Shown here piece by piece: positions 49,482 to 57,558 of a stretch of DNA of 64,000 nucleotides. A program made the translations under genes and the position numbers. The notes beneath the pieces are model-generated. The model was not told the origin of the DNA. It ran no database searches and worked only from the letters and a program-made list of their open reading frames with translations. The stretch is taken from the NCBI RefSeq assembly GCF_040819555.1, contig NZ_CP161920.1:1-64000 (forward strand). The letters run 5' to 3'. Every line of letters begins with the position of its first letter. The stretch's first letter is position 1. The DNA is from Nitratireductor sp. GISD-1A_MAKvit. GTDB lineage: Bacteria; Pseudomonadota; Alphaproteobacteria; Rhizobiales; Rhizobiaceae.

Positions 49482-49507
49482 ACACCTCGTCCGGCTTCAT
49501 GGTCGTT

Positions 49508-49682
49508 GCATGTGGCAGGTCTCCTGGCTCGCGGCTCGGACGTTCCCTCCGCCTTCCCGGCTTCCGCCAGTGGCATTGGAAAGAACTCGCCGCTTACAGT
49601 TGCGAGGGCAGCCCCGGAATGGATCCCACAAGGAGATCGCACCGGATTCCCTTTTCATCCGCAAGGAACGCGGAACCGCATG
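49508..49682 (-). ncRNA. Cobalamin riboswitch
   Basis: Read on the minus strand, the conserved landmarks appear in order: GGGAATCCGGTG, GGGGCTGCCCTCGC followed by GCAACTGTAAG (about 49590-49609), CCACTGG, GGGAAGGCGG, and the B12 box AGCCAGGAGACCTGCCA (49513-49529). This matches the cobalamin aptamer closely. It leads to the LLM-BtuFCD-type operon, so coenzyme B12 is expected to turn down expression. The outer boundaries are approximate. Confidence 0.93.
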
Positions 49683-49948
49683 CGGCCGCGACCCTATCGG
49701 TCAAGCCGGCGGGGCGCAACAGTGAAGCAAGAGGCATTGCAATTGGGGCGCACAGAAAAAACACCCGCCGGGTGCGTCGGCTTCGGTCGGGGTTGGCTTG
49801 GCTCTGACTGGTTGCGGTGGTCGGGCGGCGCTATCGCCGCCACCGCCTTGCGCCCGATCGTGGTCGCTCCAATGATCATACCAAGGCACTGACGGAGCAC
49901 TGGGCTCATGGGTCGCACCACCTGCGCAGTTTCACACAAAACCCCGCC
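49683..49948. other. Intergenic stretch with no recognised gene
   Basis: Between the riboswitch and the aminotransferase remnant. Only short, compositionally biased open frames are seen. A perfect hairpin GGCGGCG-CTAT-CGCCGCC lies at 49824-49841 without a U-tract. The riboswitch operon promoter should lie here on the minus strand; none was clear. Confidence 0.4.
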
Positions 49949-50980
49949 TTAAACATTCCAGTCCGCCAGCGTAGCCAGAACCCTCTCGGTATCGCGTTCA
50001 CACATGCCCGTGTGGACAGGAAGCCGGACGAGGCGGCCCCAGGCGCCTTCCGCTGCGGGCAGGACACGCGGCCCATACCCCATCTCATGCGCGCGGGGTG
50101 AGAGGTGCAGGGGAACATAGTGCCTGCGGCCGTCGACGCCGTGTTTTCCAAGATGGGCCAAAAGATGCTCTGCAGCGTCAGTATCCGCTGCCAGAACTCC
50201 CACGAAGTGAAAGTTCGACACCGTTTGTGCATCCGACCATAAAACTTCAAGCGGCAGGTCCATTGCGGAAAGCCCTTTGAGCAACGTCTCCCCCACCCTT
50301 CTGCGAACAGCCAGATTTTCGTGCAAGGCCTCAAACTCAGCCAGCAGAATTGCCGCTTCCAGCTCCCCGAGCTGAAAACTGGAACCAGGACCCGTCCACT
50401 CGTAGAAGGCCTTTTCCCCCGATCGGACCAGGGCAAAATCGGTGCCACGCTCGGCAATGCTGTCAATCCGGCTCAGCAGTTCCCTATCGCCGGAATTCAC
50501 CAGCAGCGCGCCTCCCTGACCGCACGACACAGCCTTGCTTTCATGGAACGAGAAGGCTCCGAAGGTACCGAAGGTCCCCAGAGGATGATCGCTTCGGGTC
50601 ACCCCGAACCCCTGCGCGGCGTCTTCGACCACATGAACACCGTGCTGCTCGGCAAGTTCACAGATCGTCTCCATTGGAGCGGAGGCACCGCCGTAGTGAA
50701 CCACCACCACGGCGCGCGTGCGGCTGGTCAGCCGACGCTCGAGGTCCTTCGGATCGAGCATCATCGTGACCGGATCAATATCGCAGAAAACGATGCGGGC
50801 GCCCGTGCGCTCAAAGGCGGTCGCGGTGGCGCAAAAAGTGAATGTCGGTACGATCACCTCATCGCCTGGACCAAGGGCCAAGGCAAGGGCGGCGATCTTC
50901 ATCGCCGCAGTGCAGGACTGCGTGAGAACAACCTTTTCCGCTGCGAAGTGTTTTTTCAGCCACGCGAAAGTATAATCTCG
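49949..50980 (-). pseudogene. DegT/DnrJ/EryC1 sugar aminotransferase (RffA/WecE-like), 5'-truncated
   Basis: PLP-dependent aminotransferase of dTDP-4-keto-6-deoxy-hexose type. The conserved core is present: SCTAAMKIAAL, GDEVIVPTFTFCATATAF, VEDAAQGFG, and the PLP lysine in FSFHESKAV. In-frame homology continues upstream of the first ATG (50902) through AWLKKHFAAEKVVLTQ until a stop at 50981-50983, so the normal first 30 or so residues and start codon are missing. The break coincides with an AT-rich segment at the head of the secretion locus. It is most simply a decayed gene cut by an insertion or recombination; translation from 50902 is possible but would lack part of the fold. Confidence 0.75.
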
Positions 50981-51055
50981 TTATAGTTGTATAAGTTGAT
51001 TAAAATTGTAATATTATTGGCCGACGCCTGCGAAATGCAGAATTCGGGGAAAACA
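50971..51055 (+). promoter_or_regulatory. AT-rich promoter region of the secreted glycoside hydrolase gene
   Basis: A sharply AT-rich patch in a GC-rich chromosome. Candidate elements are TTGTAT (50987-50992) and TAATAT (51009-51014), 16 bases apart, giving a start about 35 bases before the ATG; a TATAAT lies at 50971-50976. TTATA-GTTG-TATAA (50981-50994) is an inverted repeat. Such AT-rich promoters in rhizobia are often MucR/Ros targets, which is inference here. Confidence 0.4.
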
Positions 51056-54000
51056 ATGTCATTTGATAACATTCTTCTCGGCATGCATGCCATCAACAAT
51101 AGATGGAGTTCCGAATCCCCGGCTCATTCGGGCATCACCGATCAGAGGCTTTTTCAACTGGCAGCTGATGGCGGCTCGCAGGTAATTCGCGTCCCGCTCG
51201 ATCTTTCCGTCGTCGATCCTTCGGGGCCGCCACAGTGGGTGGTCGATTCCATAGGCACTGTCCTGCAGAAAGCCTGGGCCCTGGGATTGAAAGTGGTTCT
51301 CGAGCCGGGACAGACACCACCGGACCTTCTTCCTCCGGGTGCACCGGTCTCGCAGGCTCCCCAGACGGATGGAGAGCTTTCGGAGATGGGAGAGCGTTTT
51401 GGTGCGCTGGTCGAGGCGGTCCACACACAGTACGGAGAGTACGCAAGCACGATAGCGGCATGGGAAGTTGGCAATGAACCCAACCTCTCGTTCCAGAACG
51501 ACGGTGTTTACCACGGAGGAGAAGGCGACCCGGTCGCTTCGCGTTTCTACGTCGTCGGGATTGAGAATGCAGAAGCCTTTGCAAAGTATCTGCACAGTGC
51601 CGGCAGCGCTGTTTCCCAGGTCGAAGCCAAGCTCGGCCAGAAGATTTCAGTCGTGGCTGCCGGCATAGCGCACAACGATTACGCTTATATGGACCGGATG
51701 CTGGTCACGCTCAATTCGCTGGGCGGAGACGGTATCGATGGCTTCTCGGTTCACCCTTACACGACCTACGACTACAACTATCAGGGTCCTTCATCCTCTC
51801 GCCCGACCGAGTGGATCGGCGATGAAGCAACGGCCGGTGCTCAGTGGGACCACTACCATAGTTTTCAGGGCGCCCTGTATCAGATGCAAAGCCAGTTGAA
51901 CCAGCATGGATTTTCAGGCGCCGACCTCTGGATCACCGAATTCGGTGTCCCCTCATATCTGGGCTACCGGAACGCAGGAGCGGCTGGCCGCTTCGATCAG
52001 GCCAACTGGTATGCGGAAGCATTCGGCGTTCTCGACAGCTGGGGCAATGACAATCTGAAGGGAATCATCGCGCACAGCGTTCTGGACAGCCGCTACAAGG
52101 AAGAAAACGATACATATAACGGCTTTGATCAGGAACGGGGAAATGATGGCTCCTCGTCAATTGCAGAAGGCTCGTTCGGGCTATACGAACGCTCTTCCGC
52201 CGACGGACCGATTTCAAGAAAGCCCGTGGTCGGTCTTTTCGAGGCGATTGCTGCAGGAGCCGATTTTGCCTCATCCGAGTTTCGCGTCCTCAGCATGGTA
52301 TCAAGCGACAGCATAAACCTTACGGGCTGGGGTTCGAACGGTGTCGGCCTGACTGTCGGCTATATCGTCATGACCCATGGTGGAGATGACACGATAACGG
52401 GCTCGGCGTTCGATGACAGCCTGTTTGCTGGCGATGGCAATGACGCCGTCGATGGTAGCATGGGTGACGACCGCATTTATGGGGGACGTGACAACGACAT
52501 TCTCGGCGGTGGTGATGGGAATGACGACATTTACGGAAATCACGGCGATGACCAGATCGATGCAGGCGCCAATACAAACCGCGTTGACGGAGGAACGGGC
52601 CTTGATACGCTGATCCTCAGTGGTTCAGCCAGCGATTTCACCATCGCGGGAGACGGTCGCTCCTTCACGGCAGCCGCAGTCACGGGATGGCAGGTCACGA
52701 AAGCCATCAATGTCGAACAGATTTACTACACGGTGGATGACAGCACCGTGATTCTCGCCAATGGCAATATCCATGCCGGCAATGGCGGGTTGTCCGGGAC
52801 CAGTCCCGTTCCGGTTTATAACCCTGTCTACGGGACGTCTGGGAACGACACGCTCTATGGTACCAACGGCAAGGATGCCATCCACGGCTATGCAGGCAAC
52901 GACACGATCTTTGGCCTGGACGAAGGTGACCGGATATTTGGTGGCGACGGTGATGACGTCATTTTTCCAAGCTGGGGTTCCAATGAGATCCATGCGGGTG
53001 AAGGGACCGACACGGTGATCATTGATGGTCGCATGAGCGACCACGACATTTCCGTCGATGGGCTGACTGTTCAGGTGGGCGGCCCCGGTGTCTGGAATCT
53101 GATTACCCATGCCGAATGGATCATTTTCGATGCGCCAGACGATGAGGCAGACAAGAGCATCAATGTCGAAGCGCTGCTCGCAAGCCACTACAATCAGATT
53201 TCCGGCACCAGCGGCAATGACTCCATCGAAGGGACGAGTGGGGATGACCGGATATTGGGCGGAGAAGGTGAGGACACGCTCTATGGCGGTGCCGGAAACG
53301 ATGTTCTTCAGGGCGAGGGTGGCGGATACAATCAGGTTGATTATGACGGGAAGCCCGGCGACTACTCATTCGTTCTCAATGACAATGATACGATCACGGT
53401 GACAAGTTCGGTCTGGGGAACGGACACTCTGACCGAGATAAACGGCGTTTGGTTTCGTGGCGCCAGCCAGTGGTACCCGATCGAGGATCTGTTCGACTCA
53501 GGCGGACCGGAACAAACGATCACCGGCTCCGCAGAAAACAACTATCTCCGAGGCGCGCGGGGGAATGACACCATTCTTGGCGGCGACGGCGATGATACCT
53601 TCTATGGGTATCTGGGCGATGATGTTCTGGACGGCGAAGGCGGCGCGTACAATCAGGTCGACTATGACGGCGCAGCCACTGACTATGTCTTCACCCGTGA
53701 AGCCGATGGCAGTGTGACGGTCTCGCATGGGGTCTACGGCTCCGATACGCTTCGCAACATCAACGGTCTCTGGTTCTACGGTGAAGAACAGTGGTACGCA
53801 CTCGAGGCGCTGGCGCCGTCTCCCGGTGCGACGCCTCAGACAAAAGTCGGAACAGCGCGATCCCAGTCACAGGAGCCAGCTCCCGCGACTCCTGGCACCA
53901 CCACGACGACTTCGCACGAGAACGAACAGGCCAGCGGAGGTGGCAACCTGTTCGCAACCCTGCTTGATCTCTTTCCTGCACATATCCCGCGCATTTACGG

Positions 54001-54169
54001 CAGTGTTGCGACCTGGCTCTGGACACAGGCCTCCAGCACGGCTCAATCCTCCCCCGATCATTCAGGCAAGGGGATGGATCTCGGTTGGGTGGATGACATC
54101 ATGCACTCGGACACCCAGTCGAACGAAATGCCCTGGTTTGAGCCAGAGCCTATCGGTGACATGGTTTGA
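51056..54169 (+). CDS. Secreted glycoside hydrolase (clan GH-A fold) with RTX calcium-binding repeats
   Basis: 1,037 residues. The N-terminal about 400 form a TIM-barrel glycosidase: acid/base E141 in WEVGNEPN and nucleophile candidate E295 in LWITEFGVP, spaced as in clan GH-A (GH5/GH39-like). From about residue 442 come hemolysin-type Ca-binding nonapeptides (GGxGxDxU) in four clusters, each followed by a similar beta module (NQVDYDG...DTL..INGVWF in the last two). There is no N-terminal signal peptide; the C-terminus (hydrophobic patch then acidic tail ending IGDMV) suits type I secretion. ATG 51056 has GGGGAAAA upstream. The downstream exporter genes fit. Resembles rhizobial EPS-processing glycanases exported by PrsDE; the substrate is unknown. 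Confidence 0.88.
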   Translation: MSFDNILLGMHAINNRWSSESPAHSGITDQRLFQLAADGGSQVIRVPLDLSVVDPSGPPQWVVDSIGTVLQKAWALGLKVVLEPGQTPPDLLPPGAPVSQAPQTDGELSEMGERFGALVEAVHTQYGEYASTIAAWEVGNEPNLSFQNDGVYHGGEGDPVASRFYVVGIENAEAFAKYLHSAGSAVSQVEAKLGQKISVVAAGIAHNDYAYMDRMLVTLNSLGGDGIDGFSVHPYTTYDYNYQGPSSSRPTEWIGDEATAGAQWDHYHSFQGALYQMQSQLNQHGFSGADLWITEFGVPSYLGYRNAGAAGRFDQANWYAEAFGVLDSWGNDNLKGIIAHSVLDSRYKEENDTYNGFDQERGNDGSSSIAEGSFGLYERSSADGPISRKPVVGLFEAIAAGADFASSEFRVLSMVSSDSINLTGWGSNGVGLTVGYIVMTHGGDDTITGSAFDDSLFAGDGNDAVDGSMGDDRIYGGRDNDILGGGDGNDDIYGNHGDDQIDAGANTNRVDGGTGLDTLILSGSASDFTIAGDGRSFTAAAVTGWQVTKAINVEQIYYTVDDSTVILANGNIHAGNGGLSGTSPVPVYNPVYGTSGNDTLYGTNGKDAIHGYAGNDTIFGLDEGDRIFGGDGDDVIFPSWGSNEIHAGEGTDTVIIDGRMSDHDISVDGLTVQVGGPGVWNLITHAEWIIFDAPDDEADKSINVEALLASHYNQISGTSGNDSIEGTSGDDRILGGEGEDTLYGGAGNDVLQGEGGGYNQVDYDGKPGDYSFVLNDNDTITVTSSVWGTDTLTEINGVWFRGASQWYPIEDLFDSGGPEQTITGSAENNYLRGARGNDTILGGDGDDTFYGYLGDDVLDGEGGAYNQVDYDGAATDYVFTREADGSVTVSHGVYGSDTLRNINGLWFYGEEQWYALEALAPSPGATPQTKVGTARSQSQEPAPATPGTTTTTSHENEQASGGGNLFATLLDLFPAHIPRIYGSVATWLWTQASSTAQSSPDHSGKGMDLGWVDDIMHSDTQSNEMPWFEPEPIGDMV
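52378..53660 (+). repeat. RTX nonapeptide repeat region in the glycoside hydrolase
   Basis: Tandem GGxGxDxU-type codons encode four clusters (starting near 52378, 52837, 53203 and 53512). Each binds Ca2+ outside the cell and drives folding after export. The third and fourth units share the following beta module (YNQVDYDG... and ...INGxWF), a clear internal duplication. Confidence 0.9.
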
Positions 54170-54270
54170 TACAAACCGAAAACGGTGGCAGCAGCGCCCT
54201 CAACCGGGACGACAGCTGAAGGCCGCGCGGCGTGGCTAAGGCCAGGTAGTGGTTCTGTGCCGGAGGCGCG

Positions 54271-56094
54271 TTGCGTTTTTTGACAGCAGGTCGGGATATG
54301 GTGAACGAGATAGCCGCAGAAGCCCGCCTCTCTGTGAAAATCCGCCGGGCGATGATTGATATCGGTGTTTTTTCGCTGGTGGCCAACCTGCTGCTTCTCA
54401 CCATGCCGCTTTACCTCCTCCAGGTGTATGATCGCGTTCTTCCTTCGGCGAGCATGGAGACCCTCATCTACCTTTCGCTCATTGCAATCGGAGCATTGGG
54501 GTTTCTTGGACTGTTCGAATTCTTCCGATCTCTTTTCGCACTGCGGGTTGCGACGGTTCTGGATCGACAGCTGGGTGCAAAACTGTTTGCATCGCTGCTC
54601 GAGCCGGGACGGATGAGCCCGGGTGACATTCAACCGCTCAGAGACCTGGCCACGGTTCGAGGTTTCATTGGCTCCAAGGGCCTCACAACCCTTTTCGACC
54701 TGCCATTTGCTCCACTTTTTCTGATGTTGCTGTTTTTGGTGCATCCAGCCCTGTTCTGGCTCACGCTTGGAGGCGCTATCGTTCTGCTGCTTCTTGTGGG
54801 AGCAAACCAGGCTGCCACGGCCAGATCCGCGCGTGAGACGGCGTCCCTTTCCGCAGCAGCGAATTTCACCGCCCAGTCCTTTGCACGGAATGCCGACAGT
54901 GTGAGAGCACTTGGCATGCATTCAAACGCGGTGGAGCACTGGGGGGGACTGTTTGCCAAAAGTCTCCACATCCAGACCCGGTCCGCGATGCTGCACACCG
55001 GATTCGGGACCTTTTCCCGAACGGTTCGCATGCTTCTGCAGCTTTCCATACTCGGTGTCGGCGCCATCCTTGTTCTGCACGGAGAAATGACGGCAGGAAT
55101 GATCTTCGCGGCATCGATCATTTCCGGACGTGCGCTTCAGCCGCTGGATCAGCTCATTGGCGGATGGCGGCAAACCGCAGATGCCCACACCGCATGGCGA
55201 AGACTGAACGCCACGATACAATTCACTGCGCACGTGTCACGCAGAACAAAACTGCCTGAGCCAAGAGGGGCGCTGTCCGTGCAGGATCTCAGCTATCTGG
55301 CGCCCGGTGCGCGGCCGGGCAGCAAACCGGTATTAAGCGGTTTGTCCTTCTGCATTCCCGCCGGAGAGTCCGTTGCGCTCATCGGTCCAAGCCGGGCAGG
55401 AAAAACCTCTCTGGCCCGACTGCTGGTTGGAGCCGCGATCCCCACCTGCGGAACGATCCGCATCGACGGCGCCGACATCCAGACCTGGGACGCTGAACAG
55501 TTGGGACGCCATATCGGTTACCTCGGACAGGATGTTCAGCTGTTTCCTGGATCGATTGCGCAGAACATCAGCCGGTTCTCCATCACACCGGATGATGCCG
55601 GTGTCGTCGCGGCAGCCAAACGCGCCCACGCCCATGAACTCATTCTCTCCCAAACAGACGGTTACCAGACGCCGCTCGGAACGTCCGAGACCATGCTGTC
55701 AGGCGGAGAGCGACAGCGCATCGGCCTGGCACGTGCCTTCTATGGTTCGCCAAGGATACTGATCCTCGACGAACCCAATGCGAATCTCGACAGTGATGGA
55801 GAGGTTGCACTCGGCAGAGCACTGGAAGAGGCGAAACAGGCGGATACCACCGTGATCATCATCACACACCGGATGCCCATAGCTGCCAGGTGCGACCGGG
55901 TGATGGTGCTGCGTCAGGGTGTGATCGAAGCGTTCGGACCTGCCAGCGAGGTCCTTCGTGGGCTTGTAAAAGACACAAACACTTCTGGCGGCACCGTGAA
56001 GACGACATCGCGGCCAGCACCCAGTTTTGCCAACGGTATCAGCGCCCACTACCGCGCCGCTATGCGCAAGCCTGAGGGGCCAGAACAGACATGA
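54271..56094 (+). CDS. Type I secretion ABC permease/ATPase (PrtD/PrsD family)
   Basis: 607 residues: N-terminal membrane domain of about six helices (from IGVFSLVANLLLLTMPLYLLQVYDRVLPS) and a C-terminal ABC ATPase with Walker A GPSRAGKTS, signature LSGGERQRIGLARAF and Walker B ILILDEP. There is no N-terminal peptidase or CLD domain, as in PrtD-type exporters. The TTG at 54271 has GGAGG four bases upstream; ATG 54298 is the alternative. It follows the glycoside hydrolase by 101 bases and overlaps the adaptor by four. Confidence 0.92.
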   Translation: MRFLTAGRDMVNEIAAEARLSVKIRRAMIDIGVFSLVANLLLLTMPLYLLQVYDRVLPSASMETLIYLSLIAIGALGFLGLFEFFRSLFALRVATVLDRQLGAKLFASLLEPGRMSPGDIQPLRDLATVRGFIGSKGLTTLFDLPFAPLFLMLLFLVHPALFWLTLGGAIVLLLLVGANQAATARSARETASLSAAANFTAQSFARNADSVRALGMHSNAVEHWGGLFAKSLHIQTRSAMLHTGFGTFSRTVRMLLQLSILGVGAILVLHGEMTAGMIFAASIISGRALQPLDQLIGGWRQTADAHTAWRRLNATIQFTAHVSRRTKLPEPRGALSVQDLSYLAPGARPGSKPVLSGLSFCIPAGESVALIGPSRAGKTSLARLLVGAAIPTCGTIRIDGADIQTWDAEQLGRHIGYLGQDVQLFPGSIAQNISRFSITPDDAGVVAAAKRAHAHELILSQTDGYQTPLGTSETMLSGGERQRIGLARAFYGSPRILILDEPNANLDSDGEVALGRALEEAKQADTTVIIITHRMPIAARCDRVMVLRQGVIEAFGPASEVLRGLVKDTNTSGGTVKTTSRPAPSFANGISAHYRAAMRKPEGPEQT

Positions 56095-57404
56095 GGCAGA
56101 CCGACTACCTCTGGCAACACAGTCTTGCAGGGAACTTCCGCCACCTCCGTTGGGCCGCGTATCTTGCTCTGGCAGGGTGTCTTGGCGGTTTTTTCTACTG
56201 GGCGGCGTCTGCCCCCCTGTCAGGAGCAGCACTTGCGACAGGTGTCATTGCTGCGGCTGGACGCAATATTCAGATACAGCATCTGGATGGTGGCATCGTG
56301 GCTGCAATAAACGTATCCGAGGGTGACCGGGTTTCCACAGGCCAAAGCCTGCTGAATCTCGACGACACCCAAACCCGTATCAAATTGAATCGACTTTTGC
56401 AGCAATGGTCGCGCCAACAGGCGATGATGGCGCGGCTGACCGCCGAGCGTGATGGCCTGGATGCCCTGCCTGCAATGCCACCCGGCCCAACCCGGCTGGG
56501 GATCGATACGGCAAGCATCGATGACCAGGAAAGAGAATTCGCCGCGCGCCTCTCACGATACCGGTCCGAAGTCAGCATACTGAGACAGCGCGTCGCCACC
56601 CTTGTAGAAGCCCACAATGGTCTGACGGCTCAGCAGAAAGCGATTGATGAGCAGCTTGTTATCATGAGCGATGAGCTGAAGCGGAAAGAGGCTCTGGTCG
56701 TGAAAGGGCTCACCAATCGCTTCGAATACACCCAGACCCTGCGCCACTACGCGGACCTCACGGGTCAACGCAACGTCAATGTTTCGGAGATCGCTTCAAC
56801 TGAATCCAGGCGGCTGGAAGCGCTCGAGCAGCTCGAACGCCTTGCTTCCCAGCGGGTGGAAGACGCTGTAGCGCGGCTGAATGAGGCCCATGCCTCCCTC
56901 TCCGATCTCGAAGAGCAGATTCACGCGGCACAAAACACACTTGACCGAATGACCGTTCGGGCACCAGTCGATGGTGTCGTTGTTGCCTCCACAGTCAACG
57001 CCGTCGGCAGTGTGATCGCACCCGGGGAGAAAGTGATCGAGATTCTGCCCACGATGCAGGAACTGGTTGTCGATGCACGACTGCGTCCTCAGGATATCGA
57101 TATGGTGAAAGTGGGCCAGAAAGCGAGGCTGCGCCTGTCCGCTCTCAACATGCGCCTGACCCCGGAAGTCACCGGCGAGGTAACGCTTGTATCGGCGGAC
57201 CGGCATGTGGATGAGATGTCCGGAGAGCCCTATTATCAGGCCCGTGTGACGATACCCGACAGTTTGCCCTCACCCGTGAACCGCGCGCATTTGCACCCCG
57301 GGATGCCTGTCGAGGCGTTCATAAACACCGGTGAGAGAACTTTCTTCGAATATCTGGCGCGACCGATACTCGATTCCTTCAGCCGAGCCTTTATCGAGGA
57401 ATAG
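56091..57404 (+). CDS. Type I secretion membrane fusion protein (HlyD/PrtE/PrsE family)
   Basis: 437 residues: one N-terminal membrane helix (YLALAGCLGGFFYWAASAPLSG), a lipoyl-like/barrel-sandwich part (IQHLDGGIVAAINVSEGDRV), a long periplasmic coiled coil (about 90-280) and a C-terminal beta-barrel (VIAPGEKVIEILPT). It links the ABC exporter to an outer-membrane TolC channel. No TolC gene is in the window, so the general cellular TolC is probably used. It overlaps the ABC gene by four bases. Confidence 0.92.
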   Translation: MRQTDYLWQHSLAGNFRHLRWAAYLALAGCLGGFFYWAASAPLSGAALATGVIAAAGRNIQIQHLDGGIVAAINVSEGDRVSTGQSLLNLDDTQTRIKLNRLLQQWSRQQAMMARLTAERDGLDALPAMPPGPTRLGIDTASIDDQEREFAARLSRYRSEVSILRQRVATLVEAHNGLTAQQKAIDEQLVIMSDELKRKEALVVKGLTNRFEYTQTLRHYADLTGQRNVNVSEIASTESRRLEALEQLERLASQRVEDAVARLNEAHASLSDLEEQIHAAQNTLDRMTVRAPVDGVVVASTVNAVGSVIAPGEKVIEILPTMQELVVDARLRPQDIDMVKVGQKARLRLSALNMRLTPEVTGEVTLVSADRHVDEMSGEPYYQARVTIPDSLPSPVNRAHLHPGMPVEAFINTGERTFFEYLARPILDSFSRAFIEE

Positions 57405-57487
57405 TTCATTCGTTCATGTCGCTCCAGGATCGGCGCAGATACCGATTGAACGCCGGGAGATATATGATCCCTCGGTTTCGGGGTCGC

Positions 57488-57510
57488 TTCTCCCGGAGAA
57501 ACCGGGAGAA
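57488..57510. terminator. Bidirectional hairpin between convergent secretion and peptide-binding genes
   Basis: A 9-bp perfect stem, TTCTCCCGG / CCGGGAGAA, with a 5-base loop between the end of the HlyD gene and the end of the peptide-binding gene on the other strand. No U-tract on either side, so a Rho-assisted end is more likely. Confidence 0.5.
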
Positions 57511-57558
57511 ACAAGACTCTGAAAAGCTGATCGTAAACTCGGACAGGAGTCCCGAAGT

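Noticed and set aside
49441..49500. Short ORF starting at 49500 on the minus strand (MKPDEVCRQ)
   Set aside because: No ribosome-binding site and it overlaps the LLM start in another frame.
49343..49642. N-terminal extension of the LLM gene into the riboswitch
   Set aside because: Covers the aptamer; AGGAGG and family-like N-terminus place the start at 49342.
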